A stretch of 64,000 nt of DNA from Craspedostauros australis. Taxonomy: Eukaryota; Bacillariophyta; Bacillariophyceae; Mastogloiales; Achnanthaceae. This document shows, piece by piece, positions 12,414 to 21,821 of the stretch. The DNA lies in NCBI GenBank assembly GCA_026770025.1, contig JAMXDE010000030.1, positions 654,001 through 718,000 of the forward strand, read 5' to 3'. The notes under the pieces were generated by a model that worked only from the letters and a program-made list of their open reading frames with translations, did no database searches and was not told the DNA's origin. Numbering within the stretch: position 1 is the stretch's first letter; the number at the start of each line of letters is the position of its first letter. Position numbers and translations under genes: made by a program.

Positions 12414-12933
12414 ACAACCAGAGGTCCCTACACTACCGGAGGAACCAACCGATGATGACGTGCCGGTAGCAACCGCGTACCCAGCACCTGTGAACCACAA
12501 TGAGTGTGCGGACATCAACACTCGCAAACTCCGCGTCTTGAACCATCCATCGACCCCCGACACTCCGGAGACCAGCAACGCTAACAAGAGAGCCCGAACG
12601 GAGCCCCGACCAGCGATCGCATACCTGTCACCCCGACGTCTTCGATCTGGGTACATCATGTCCAGCAATCAAGGACCAACGATGATGCAACCATCCATTT
12701 TCCAGATGCCTCCTGACCCCACCGCTCAGATCAAGGCCGTTCTTCAAACCGACAGCAGGACACTTCCGGCCATCCAAGCTCTCGCCGATGTCCTTTTTCG
12801 CGGAGGGCTTGACCACATCAACCACATCCAACAGGTCAGCATCACCTCCTTGCTCAATGAGGCATTGGAACACATGTCCACCAACCGCCACCAAAGCCGC
12901 AGCTACAACGACGACAACGAACATTCCGAATGA
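12391..12933 (+). CDS. Unidentified 180-residue frame
   Basis: It overlaps the end of the previous frame by 23 bases. The first 90 residues are Pro/Thr-rich. The last 90 (from about 12660) look more ordered and helical, with MQPSIFQMPPDP and a Leu/Ile-rich stretch around IQALADVLF, ending in an Asn/Asp-rich tail. It has some flavour of a capsid-like or accessory retroelement protein but no diagnostic motif. It lies between a copia RNase H tail and an old duplicated segment, so it may be the last frame of that older element. Confidence 0.3.
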   Translation: MPPITQDEQPEVPTLPEEPTDDDVPVATAYPAPVNHNECADINTRKLRVLNHPSTPDTPETSNANKRARTEPRPAIAYLSPRRLRSGYIMSSNQGPTMMQPSIFQMPPDPTAQIKAVLQTDSRTLPAIQALADVLFRGGLDHINHIQQVSITSLLNEALEHMSTNRHQSRSYNDDNEHSE

Positions 12934-13002
12934 AGCCCGCTTGCCGCCATCTTGGGCGGCGGAACGAACCACACTACGATTAGCTTTCTTGCTTTCAGTC
13001 AA

Positions 13003-13020
13003 CTCACGTTTCGACGTGAG
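13003..13020 (+). other. Seven-base-pair hairpin with TTCG loop
   Basis: CTCACGT (13003-13009), loop TTCG, ACGTGAG (13014-13020) is a perfect stem closed by a UUCG-type loop, about 70 bases after the stop of the preceding frame. It could be an RNA structure in a 3' untranslated region or element end. A GC-rich stem (GCCGCC/GGCGG) lies at about 12940-12962. Confidence 0.4.
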
Positions 13021-13031
13021 ATGAAGGGGAG

Positions 13032-13563
13032 TAATAGAGCTACACTAGTACCCATCTTAGAGAGAGAGACTACAAATCATCCGACTCGTCAGCATTCCAG
13101 TGGATCGAACGAATACTTCACCGACCCCCACGTTTGGGGACAGATCCAGAACCTTGAAGCAGATCTTCGGAATTCGTGTCAGGGAACCAACAGGGTTCCG
13201 ATAACCGAGCCACTGACACCCACCATCGCCAAAACACCGACACAGGGAAACAGTACCCCAGCAACGCGCATCATCGCCCATTGTCTCTCACAGAACTCAG
13301 ACAACGGATCTCGACCCACGGTACTCAGGCTACACAACCAACACGCATTGTCAATCAGGACACCACAGGAGATCCCCCTCGAAGGGAAGAACCATAGCAC
13401 TAATCTCATAATCCGCACGTTTCTTCACCATCTACCAGTATTCTAAATTGACTACTTGTGGAACAGAAGACTCACGTTCGGACCGCTTGCCAGTCAAGCC
13501 TCTGCCTACAGCTAAACAACAGCCAACAAGACAACAGCCATTACGTTTGGGCTCTATTATCTC
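13032..13563 (+). repeat. Old duplicated segment, left copy (about 8% diverged from right copy)
   Basis: It aligns with 45744-46220 followed by 48934-48983. The right copy is interrupted by a DNA transposon at the position equal to 13516/13517, so this copy is the empty site. A 164-residue frame at 12952-13446 crosses the segment but is not kept open in the other copy, so I do not call it a gene. Confidence 0.8.
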
Positions 13564-13837
13564 CACATGGGTTCCATTGATCCAAAGCCTAGACAAAGCA
13601 GCAGCCTCGGTATGCCCACCGCCACCACGCAATCCTCAACATTTCGTTACAAGTAACCGCCTCACCCACGTGAAATGTGAGTGTGTCGATGATAGACACG
13701 ACTGGACAGCATGTCGAAACACGACTGACGATTCCGAACCCCATTTGCTCTGCACCGTCCGCACGCTTAACGCTACTAGGCAAAGGCTAATGCGAAAAAT
13801 ATAACTTTGTAACTATAAGGCTCAGGAGTCTATAACT

Positions 13838-14254
13838 TCACGCACACCCAATACAGCATAGCAGGATGAATTCAGTGCTGAAATATTGTATCAGAACGAA
13901 GCTACAATCGTATCCTGAATGGGTCTTATGCTCACGCTGGGTCCACGCAGCAAACAGCTCGAGTCTGTTGTCCATTTGGTATTGGAGAATCACACACAGA
14001 GCCTCGAATGGGTGCACATGGCACTGGTGGCCATGGCGAACAGTGTCGCTCATGGTCTTCAAGTTCTTGATTCGGCAGTTCAAGCGCTCGTGTCGGTAAC
14101 GAGCGCGGCTCTTGAACTTCGCATCATCTTTTCGTGAAAAATCCTGTTCTTGGGGCCTGCACACCAATCGCCAACCCACACACAAACAGCTCAAGCGAGT
14201 CCCGCGACCTGTGTGCTTCCACCAAAAAATGCATTTGGTGTACAAAAATTGCAT
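13838..14254 (-). pseudogene. DDE transposase C-terminal fragment (Harbinger/IS5-like)
   Basis: The 138-residue frame contains KSRARYRHERLN, then RIKNLKTMSDTVRH and FEALCVILQYQMDN. From memory this resembles the last part of DDE_Tnp_4-type (PIF/Harbinger) transposases, where the Glu of RHER is the third catalytic acid (codon at 14087-14089 complement). The N-terminal DD portion is missing, so it is a fragment. Two near-identical relatives lie at 46623-47021 and 50202-50618. The family assignment is from motif recall, not a search. Confidence 0.55.
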
Positions 14255-14320
14255 TTGAAGTGCATTAAATGCAAATGCAGTGCATTAAATGCAAATGGAG
14301 TGCATTAAATGCACTTTCAG
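14222..14320. repeat. Short array of near-palindromic 20-base TGCATTTAATGCA units
   Basis: About four to five units of the form AGTGCATTAAATGCAAATG occur here. The same unit forms longer arrays inside the transposon at 46463-46655 and 48499-48697. The core TGCATTAAATGCA is almost self-complementary. Confidence 0.75.
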
Positions 14321-14799
14321 TTGTGCATCAGATTGATTCGTGACTCAAACAACTACAGTCACAACGGCGGTCATTGGACACCAATAGACGATCTCGTTAA
14401 ATATTGTACTTAACGACACGACATTTACTGGTCATTTTCAGCGAATGCAACGACACAGATTGTGGAGGTAAGACTAATTCGATTAAACAGCCTCGATTCA
14501 TCTCTCTGGTCAAATGAGTCAAACGACGCACGTTTCAATGGGTTTGCCAGGTGTTGCTGTTGATGACGTGGTTGCGAGCGTGCAGCACTCGGGAAGGGAG
14601 TTTTGGGAATAGCAGGAACAGGGTTTACCGCAGCTTCCAACTTAACCCTTTACCGTTAATGACAGTCCCAACTCATGTCCCACAGCAAACTTGTCCGAGC
14701 GGAGTAGTATGTCTCAGTGAGGGCCCAATCATGTCGTAGTTATGTCTTGGGAATTGTGGTTGTGCAGGGAAAGTGCCTGCATAGTCGAAGCGGATGTAC

Positions 14800-15092
14800 G
14801 GTCGAAGTGCATGTGCAGTGCATGCGCACGAGCAGGGAAAATGCAGGCGCAGGAAAAGTGCAGTGCATGTGCATGCGCATGTTCAGTTGAAGTGCAGTGC
14901 ATGTGCGTGCGCAGGGAAAACGCAGGCTCTGGAAAAGTGCAGTGCATGCGCATGCGCATGTTCAGTCGAAGTGCAGGTGCAGTGCAGTCCCTGTGCAGTG
15001 CAGTCCCTGTGCAGTGCAGTCCCTGTGCAGTGCAGTCCATGTGCAGTGCAGTCCATGTGCAATGCAGTCCATGTGCAATGCAGTCCATGTGC
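14800..15092 (+). repeat. GTGCAGTGCA-rich tandem array with 16-base units, left copy
   Basis: A core of 16-base units GTGCAGTGCAGTCCCT (later units ending CAT or AATGCAGTCCAT) spans about 14980-15090. It is preceded by longer degenerate repeats with TGCATGCGCATGCGCATG and CAGGCGCAGGAAAAGTGCAG. The period of 16 is not a multiple of three, so every frame reads as a repetitive Cys-rich peptide by default. The array precedes the SAPT gene by about 1.5 kb and differs in length and unit type from the array in the right block. Confidence 0.85.
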
Positions 15093-16590
15093 ACGCGCGC
15101 ATCCACTTTCCACGTGCAACGACGCAACGATCAGACGCGCGGGGCGACACATGGACAGAAAATTGCATGCCGGCGCAGGTCCGTCGCACACTGTTGGAGC
15201 ACATCGATAATCGCGTTTGTTGATGCATCACGACCAACCAGTTTGCGAATGACATTTATGCTTGTGGTGGAAACAAACGCATGCTTCCAGACGAGAATCA
15301 TTTTACCCTGTCCTCCAGACCTGTAATGCTTTGCTGAAACGAACACGAACGTCAGATGTTGCGCCATTGCTTTGACGCAAATAGCGCACACCACTACTAT
15401 GCTATCATGGAGAAGTGCAATGCAATTGTTCCACCGTATTCGTTGCAAAGTACTATATGCAAGTACATCAACATTACTGGTGGTTACACTTTGATTGGGA
15501 ATCGGCACTCGCTGACCACACAATCTTGCTTCACAGGGGAGGTGCACTAAGAACACCGCGAAACACAGCTCACAGGAATCTCCTCGTTGCCTCCGAAATC
15601 GAAACAAAGTCTCATAAAACAAATCGGTCATCAGATTGAAAACGCCAACAACCAGCAATCAACTGACAACCAGCAATCAACTGACAACCAGCAGTTGCAA
15701 GGAGACGACTCGCCCCTCTGAGGTCGCAACGAAGAGAAACAAACCAAAAAGGTACGCGCACATCACGAAGAAAGGGGGAGGGAAGCTTGGCTGATGGATG
15801 AGGAAGATCGGACAGCACACACGCACACGCGCACGAACACGCTCACCTACACAACGGAGCATGCAGTCATTTGCAAAACCGAGGTCAAGACGCACACGAA
15901 CTGCGGACAGCGTCGCAGATGATGCAGCAGCACTGATGAAACGGCAGCACGCACCAACGCTGGAGATGCAAGATACCTGCGAGTGTGAGCACCATACCTA
16001 CATTCCAGTCAATCTTCGCGGCTCGTTATGCAGCGGTGCTGCGGCCCCTGTCGGTGGCGCCCATCTCGTTCGGGATGCCTCGTATCATGTCAATGTCCAA
16101 CGCGCGCCACTCCACATCCAGGCGCTCAAACTCCGCACCTCCTCCAAGCCGAATTAACCCATGCTCTGCTCTTTTCCATCACCATCATTCCTTCTCTTCC
16201 CTTCCCTTCGCACGCGCAACTGATGCCTCCTGTGTGCGCAATCTTGACGTGATCGAATCGTCACGATGTTGTGTCGATTGATGGATATCGTTGATCTCCA
16301 TTGATTGTCGTCGTTGTCGTTGCTCGCCACCGCGTCTCGCGTCATTTCACACACCAACAATTATGCTCACACAAATGAACACATCGCTACGACACTCACA
16401 ATCGTTGCCGTTCTTCGTGGGACGGAACTCGCTGCCAAACTCACACATGATGCTTGCATTGCCAATCCCAACCCATACGTGATCCGTACCAACCCATTCT
16501 CGTGGCACGTACGCATACATGCACGCAAACAAAATGCCCCCGCCATACAGAACCAACAGTCTCACGACAGCACCGAAGACAACAGCAAAG
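15093..16590 (+). other. Upstream region of left SAPT gene, no supported gene
   Basis: Several frames of 60-175 codons occur on both strands, but none carries a recognisable domain. Since the whole block is duplicated almost unchanged, conservation between the copies is not evidence of coding. A pyrimidine-rich stretch lies at about 16170-16206, and direct copies of AACCAGCAATCAACTGAC at 15650-15685. The promoter of the downstream gene presumably lies here; I cannot place it. Confidence 0.5.
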
Positions 16591-19500
16591 ATGCTCTGCA
16601 CCAACACAGCCTTCGCGGCTTTTATCGCTGTCGCCAACACGGCAACAACCCACGCTATCCTCCGCGGCAACAGGATTCCTGTGGATCCAACCGAGGAACT
16701 CCACATAATGATGATGAAGACCCGCATCCTCAAGGACACCAATGGCGACGTGAAAACCAACAAGAACAACAAGAACAACCAAGTGCCACCCTCTGAAAAC
16801 CCAACTGATCCAGAAACGACCCCGCCAACCGCGTCGCCGACCTCCCAGCCCACGCTCCTACCATCTGCCAAACCATCAGCTGCCCCAATTGTCTTCGATT
16901 CCACCATCTCCGTTGTCTGCAAGCCGGATGGCGCTACCGATCTCACAATGGAAGAGAGAAGCACCAAGACCATCATCTGTAACTCTGCCAAGCCATCATG
17001 CCGCGAAGCCATCACCGCCGTCAAGGAATCCGAGCAGCTGCAGAACTTCTTCGGATGTGCAGGAGACCTCGGCGAAGGAGCTGCACGCAAGCTCTTCAGC
17101 AAGTACGCATCCAGCGATATCCTTGCTGGCCAATTGGCCATGGTCGCTACCACCAATCCAGTCCTGGTCACCGAACGACCAGATGAAATGAACGCAGCGT
17201 GCGCGGCCATCGCGGCGATGCAATCGCCTGCCGTCGCAGACCCATGCTGCCAAGGATCCTCGGGATGCACCTCAGTCACCGGTTCCGCCTCCAACTCTCC
17301 TCCATTCATGACCGTCGCTATCACTGCATGCACCGGTGACAGCGCCTGCAAGGACATGGGCCCCAACCCACTCATTCTCGATTCCTCCTGCACTGGCGCG
17401 AGTGCATGCGAGTTGATGAACGAAAATGAAATCAACCCGTCCATCACAGGAGTCACCTTCGTCGGTGAGATGGCATGCACCACTCCTCAATCTTGTGAGG
17501 GAGTGGGACGTCGTTCTCATGGTGATGTCACCATCCAGACCGGTGCATGCGTTGGGCCAGACGCATGCAAGGCAGCTGGACGCCGTGTCGTGCAGAAGGC
17601 CCTCTCCAACAACCGCAGCCACATCGACATCGGGGCGAATGCGTGCGTCGGCAGCAATGCCTGCAAAGATGCCCATTCCACTGTCAACTATGGTACTGCT
17701 GGCAAGCGTGCAGGCAGCCTGACCATTGGTGCTGGTGGTTGCGGCGCCGATGGGTCATGCGAGAAGATGGGCTTCAATGACAAGATGACAACCGACCTCG
17801 TCGTCCCTCCTGGTGGATGCAGCAGTGTCAAAGGCTGCAGGGGATGCATGACGAAGACAGAGTGCGGCTCCGACGAAGTCTACATCATCAGCGATGTTGA
17901 TGGGGCCTGCCCAAAGGGAGGCAATGACAGCAACATGAATCCCACTGGTGACAAGATGGACGAGTATTGCATTGGCAAGGACACCTTGCCCACAGACTGT
18001 CCGACCTTTTCTCCCACCCCTTTCCCAACACCTGTCACGTCACCTCCCACATCAGCACCCACAGCTCCAACTGCTTCACCGACTTCGGCACCGACCAGTG
18101 CCCCGACAAGCGCCCCAACTTCAGCACCGACCAGTGCCCCAACTTCAGCACCAACAAGCGCTCCGACGTCAGCACCGACCAGTGCCCCGACAAGCGCCCC
18201 AACTTCAGCACCAACAAGCGCTCCGACGCCAGCACCGACGTCAGCACCGACCTCAGCACCGACCAGTGCCCCGACAAGCGCCCCAACTTCAGCACCAACA
18301 AGCGCTCCGACGTCAGCACCGACCTCAGCACCGACCAGTGCCCCGACAAGCGCCCCAACTTCAGCACCAACAAGCGCTCCGACGTCAGCACCGACCTCAG
18401 CACCGACCGGTGCCCCGACCAGCGCCCCAACTTCAGCACCAACAAGCGCTCCGACGTCAGCACCGACCTCGGCACCGACCAGTGCCCCGACAAGCGCCCC
18501 AACTTCAGCACCGACGAGCACTCCGACTTCGGCGCCAACGAGCTCTCCAACAAGCGCCCCGACTTCGGCTCCAACTTCAGCTCCAACATCGGCTCCTACC
18601 TCGGCACCGACGAGCGCACCAAGCGCGCCAACATCCGCGCCAACCAGCGCCCCAACTGCCCTGACATTCCTGTCCGCTCTCGGAACACCAGGCACATCCG
18701 CAGGAAAGACCCTTCTCTCCACTATCCAAAACAAAGCTGATCTCCTCGGGATCTTCGAAAACCAGGCAAGCATTGCTGACGGCGTCGCTCTCTTCAATGT
18801 CATCAGTGGAAAGACCGGTGTCCTCGAGGTCTTCAGCGCTGCCGCTGCCGCCGCCGCCACCGGTGAGATGTTCACTGGAACCGCTCCTGAAGCTATTGAT
18901 TGGTGTGGTATGGCAGGACGCACATGCTGCGATGGAACCGAGGCCTGCTCCTGGACCGGGATCGCGTCTATCGCATCCAACAGTTGCATTGGGATCAAGG
19001 CTTGCAAAAGCATCGAGACTCAGTCCATGATCTTCGAGGGATCCTGCCTCTCTGGCACTTCTCCCGATAAAGACGCATGCTCCTTCTTCAACTTCAACTC
19101 TGGAAGTGACAAGGCCTCCATCATTGGACCAGGATCGTGCACTGGAAACCAGGCATGCTTCTCTCTCGCGCAACAGTCAGATGGCGACGCCATTATTGGC
19201 GCAGGATCATGCGCTGCACCAAGTGCCTGCCGTGAAATGGGTGCTGGACCAGCAAATTACGCGAGCGTAGGACCGACGAATGGCAGCGGCGGTATTGAAA
19301 ACAAGCGCGTGTCCACCACTATTGTGGGAGCCGGGTCCTGTGTCAACGACAGCTCGTGCACGTTCATGAACACTTTCTCCTACGACGTTGACGGACAGTT
19401 GAATCAGTTCGAGGGAGACACAACTATCGGTGATGGTACTTGCGTGCCGGCGGAATCCTGCAAATACTTGGGCTACGACTACGACTTTAACGCGGACATC

Positions 19501-19656
19501 ACCCTCTCCGACGGCGTGTGCAACGATACCCCCATCGCGGATGACATGAAATGCAACCGATGCCAATCCGGCATATTGTCGACATCCACCTGTGCGCCTG
19601 TAACTGCCGTCTTGACCATTGCCTCCGGCAGCTCTTGCCCAGCCACCTGCACCTAA
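16591..19656 (+). CDS. Secreted Cys-repeat protein with SAPT-repeat linker, copy 1
   Basis: I prefer the Met at 16591: it starts a good signal peptide (MLCTNTAFAAFIAVANTATTHA, cleavage about residue 22). The frame is also open from a Met at 16519, which would add 24 polar residues. From 16591 the product is 1021 residues. Order: signal peptide; Pro/Thr-rich spacer; a Cys-rich domain (about 110-465) with repeated C-x5-C motifs such as CTGDSAC, CTGASAC, CVGPDAC and CVGSNAC; a (SAPT)n linker from about 18039 to 18660, which looks mucin-like and O-glycosylatable; a second Cys-repeat domain (about 690-1021) with CDGTEAC, CTGNQAC, CVNDSSC and CVPAESC. Gly-rich strands between motifs suggest a stacked beta-solenoid. 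The protein probably sits on the cell surface or in the extracellular matrix; the exact role is unknown. The gene is intact. Its C-terminal domain differs strongly from copy 2 although the rest is almost identical. Confidence 0.85.
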   Translation: MLCTNTAFAAFIAVANTATTHAILRGNRIPVDPTEELHIMMMKTRILKDTNGDVKTNKNNKNNQVPPSENPTDPETTPPTASPTSQPTLLPSAKPSAAPIVFDSTISVVCKPDGATDLTMEERSTKTIICNSAKPSCREAITAVKESEQLQNFFGCAGDLGEGAARKLFSKYASSDILAGQLAMVATTNPVLVTERPDEMNAACAAIAAMQSPAVADPCCQGSSGCTSVTGSASNSPPFMTVAITACTGDSACKDMGPNPLILDSSCTGASACELMNENEINPSITGVTFVGEMACTTPQSCEGVGRRSHGDVTIQTGACVGPDACKAAGRRVVQKALSNNRSHIDIGANACVGSNACKDAHSTVNYGTAGKRAGSLTIGAGGCGADGSCEKMGFNDKMTTDLVVPPGGCSSVKGCRGCMTKTECGSDEVYIISDVDGACPKGGNDSNMNPTGDKMDEYCIGKDTLPTDCPTFSPTPFPTPVTSPPTSAPTAPTASPTSAPTSAPTSAPTSAPTSAPTSAPTSAPTSAPTSAPTSAPTSAPTSAPTPAPTSAPTSAPTSAPTSAPTSAPTSAPTSAPTSAPTSAPTSAPTSAPTSAPTSAPTSAPTGAPTSAPTSAPTSAPTSAPTSAPTSAPTSAPTSAPTSTPTSAPTSSPTSAPTSAPTSAPTSAPTSAPTSAPSAPTSAPTSAPTALTFLSALGTPGTSAGKTLLSTIQNKADLLGIFENQASIADGVALFNVISGKTGVLEVFSAAAAAAATGEMFTGTAPEAIDWCGMAGRTCCDGTEACSWTGIASIASNSCIGIKACKSIETQSMIFEGSCLSGTSPDKDACSFFNFNSGSDKASIIGPGSCTGNQACFSLAQQSDGDAIIGAGSCAAPSACREMGAGPANYASVGPTNGSGGIENKRVSTTIVGAGSCVNDSSCTFMNTFSYDVDGQLNQFEGDTTIGDGTCVPAESCKYLGYDYDFNADITLSDGVCNDTPIADDMKCNRCQSGILSTSTCAPVTAVLTIASGSSCPATCT
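18039..18660 (+). repeat. SAPT-coding minisatellite, copy 1
   Basis: Twelve-base units encoding Ser-Ala-Pro-Thr, with occasional TPAPT, GAPT, STPT and SSPT variants, are arranged in higher-order blocks of alternating codon usage (TCAGCACCGACC / AGTGCCCCGACA / AGCGCCCCAACT). By my count this copy has five more SAPT units than copy 2 between the TPAPT and GAPT landmarks. Confidence 0.9.
18664..19512 (+). other. Diverged patch in copy 1 C-terminal domain
   Basis: It starts immediately after the SAPT repeat and ends about 145 bases before the stop codon. It is about 14% different (hand count, slightly over 100 mismatches plus a 6-base indel) from 54904-55747, while flanks on both sides are nearly identical between the blocks. 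Confidence 0.85.
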
Positions 19657-21029
19657 ATGGCCTGTGGGAGCAGGAGCACGAACACATCCCTCCTCCGGTT
19701 CCACACCAAATCCAGGTCTTGAAGGGTGTGGGCCAGCTGCCTTATGGATAACAACAAAATCACCCTCTTCATTGGGTCTCCAACGCACCGGAAGTGTCCA
19801 ATGGATCTTGCCGTCCACCCGCATACAGTATCCGCGGGCTTGGGCGAGAGCGTTGTTGGGACAAGAAAGCAATATGGCGCTCAATTTGACCAATGCCTGA
19901 CAGCCCCAACACGCGGCGCACCGGAAAACAGTTCATGTCACGCATCCTCGTATACTCGTAAAACTAACATACGGACATATAATACTTGTCAAAGTGCAGC
20001 ATGAGCCGAACACCATAAGACTAGATTCTTGCTCCGTTCAAATACGACCTGCAGAGAATGTAAAATAGGTCGCGATAACACTAGTTGTGGAGATTTGTTC
20101 GTGATGAGTCATGATAAAGTAGACTAAAATAGAGCACACAGTTGGGATTCAATAAGGGACATGATAGAACAGAATATAATCATAGGGTACTTACTCCAAA
20201 TAAAGACTGATCAGATCCGACAATGAAGTATGTAGATTGTTTTGTATTTTGTTGTGCTCAAGTAATTTGATTGCAATGTTATCGAAGAAAGCTGGCCCAA
20301 TTCTGAATCTGATGAAGTCAGAATTGTGAGCATGAAGAGTGCAATGCAAGATGATGATGATGACGAAATGAGATTGCACAAGTTGCACACAGCAATACTG
20401 CTGTAAAATGATGCCTTGCACTGTTGTATTCACATGTGGGAGGAAATGCATGTTTGCAAGCACAGAGGTGAAGACAAGATTGCTGATACGATGGTGTGCA
20501 ATGATCAAGGTTGTGAATTAGTATTTATGAGGAGCTGCATTGGTTGTTGCAGGTGTTTCGTCTCCTCCTGATCCGCCGCGGTGATCGCGGTGATGTGCGG
20601 CCTTGCGGCGTCTTTCTACTAGGATCCACGGATTGTGTTCCTTGCCCTGGACTGTTCCTGCAGTTCCTTCACCTTCGGCGAACCTCGTCGAAGGCTGGGT
20701 TTGGAACGAGACGTGTTTCGGGCTAGGAAGCGTTTGGATGGTTGCACTTTGCCGTGACTGGCCGGAGGCTGGATTGGCAAAGATCAGATGGCACGTTCAG
20801 GTCCACGATGACCAGTACTGCCATAATTCTGAAGCTGTACAATTGAGGACTTGTTATTCAGATATATTGGATGAACCAATATATCTGAATTGCAAGGTGT
20901 CAACAAGATGGTGTGGAATTGAGGAATCAATATGACCCGTGTGAGTCAATAGCGGTGCGGTCCCTCCAGGATTCTTTGATTATGGACCTTCAATTCAGAT
21001 GAAACTTGGCGCACATACACTCTAACATA
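19657..21029 (+). other. Region downstream of copy 1 SAPT gene, no supported gene
   Basis: No frame with a recognisable domain is present. An AATAAAG motif occurs near 20199. It contains a perfect 15-base-pair inverted repeat at 20856-20890. The whole stretch is repeated almost base for base at 55892-57264. Confidence 0.6.
20856..20890. repeat. Perfect inverted repeat (15-bp stem, 5-base loop), left block
   Basis: ATTCAGATATATTGG, loop ATGAA, then the exact reverse complement ending in CTGAAT. The arm shares TTCAGATATATTGG with the B-family LTR (near 27080 and 58345). Confidence 0.85.
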
Positions 21030-21801
21030 TGTTGGCAAGTTCCGCTCACGGTAACCTACGATCGTGGAAGATAGTGTTGGTTGATAGTCGTTCGTTTGCT
21101 ATTTCATTACGTTGGCACTCCGATCCTCTCGGTGTACACCAGTTGTCTTGCCCGATACTCTTGGCGCTTCAATCTGTTTCGTAGATTCGATCGCCCAACT
21201 ATGAGTCGGTACGCGAGATCCTCTCTCTCTCAACATCGTGTACTTGCGCTACACGATGCTCCGTGTTTGATGCGTATTCCGCATTCCACACTCCGTTCAT
21301 TCAGTACTGGCTCCTACTCCATGAGTACTTACCATTTGAAGTTCACCTTCTGTATCCATGATGCTGATCCTCTTCGGTCATCGGATCTTTGCCTCCTGCT
21401 CTGACTTGGGGACAGATGTCGACGTGGTGACACGATGACATCCTGTCGACGTCAGTAGGCGTCCTTCTGCTCTCCAGATGTCACGTTCCATTGGTGATGC
21501 AGCAGCCTGTCAGATGATATCGTCATCTGAGGTTTGGTTGGGAAGTACCTTGAGATTCTCTTGGTACCATTGATGCATGGACGGACGATCTTCCAATTCT
21601 CCCAGAAATCGTTATTTGCAAATTTCCTCCAGAAATCTTGCCCCTTTTCGTGTGTTCCATTTTCCCTGTAATTCTGACGAATCACAGTATACTATCGACA
21701 CGAGTATAGTTATACCGTCCAAGTGCGTATGAGAGAATAACGGGTGAACGATGCACATATACACGTACATCTTGACATATACTCACATGTACATCTCGAC
21801 A
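21030..21801 (-). repeat. Family-A LTR on minus strand, 3' LTR of unit A4
   Basis: On the plus strand it starts TGTTGGCAAG and ends ACATCTCGACA (772 bp). The complement of the purine tract (CCCTTCCT) follows at 21802. The insertion site is shared with the LTR at 57265. Confidence 0.92.
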
Positions 21802-21821
21802 CCCTTCCTGTGTGCATTCGG

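Larger units (their letters stand above)
13560..14558 (-). mobile_element. Harbinger-like DNA transposon remnant, left block
   Basis: This kilobase is the reverse complement of the left part of the transposon at 46221-48933. It contains, on the minus strand, a degraded terminal repeat near 14539-14557 (GGTTTGCCAGGTG-like), a short array of 20-base units at 14222-14320 and a transposase C-terminal fragment. The opposite terminal repeat is absent. Homology stops sharply at TCTCCACATGG (13560). Confidence 0.65.
13560..21660 (+). repeat. Segmental duplication, left block
   Basis: It aligns with 49924-57895. It contains the transposon remnant, array, SAPT gene and part of a minus-strand family-A LTR that is inserted at the same base in both blocks (after CACTCTAACATA), so that LTR insertion predates the duplication. 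Near-identity holds from about 13625 to 18660 and again from 19513 to about 21335. Confidence 0.88.

Noticed and set aside
12952-13446. 164-residue frame in the old duplicated segment
   Set aside because: The homologous segment at 45744 has indels that break it, so there is no evidence of constraint.
14742-15326. Cys/Ala/Val-rich frames across the GTGCAGTGCA array (also 51081-51627), on both strands
   Set aside because: Any 16-base repeat without a stop gives such peptides in all frames. The array length and type differ between blocks without regard to frame.
15131-15658. 175-residue minus-strand frame upstream of the SAPT gene (and 51432-51959)
   Set aside because: It is identical in both blocks only because the whole block is; it shows no domain and the composition is unremarkable.
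16519-16590. Extra 24 N-terminal residues of the SAPT protein
   Set aside because: They would place a polar segment before a clear signal peptide. The start at 16591 is more plausible, though the upstream Met cannot be excluded.
17880-19013. Long minus-strand frame rich in Val-Gly-Ala-Glu opposite the SAPT repeat (and 54181-55044)
   Set aside because: It is a mirror of the repeat codons; the plus frame has a signal peptide and a full domain order.
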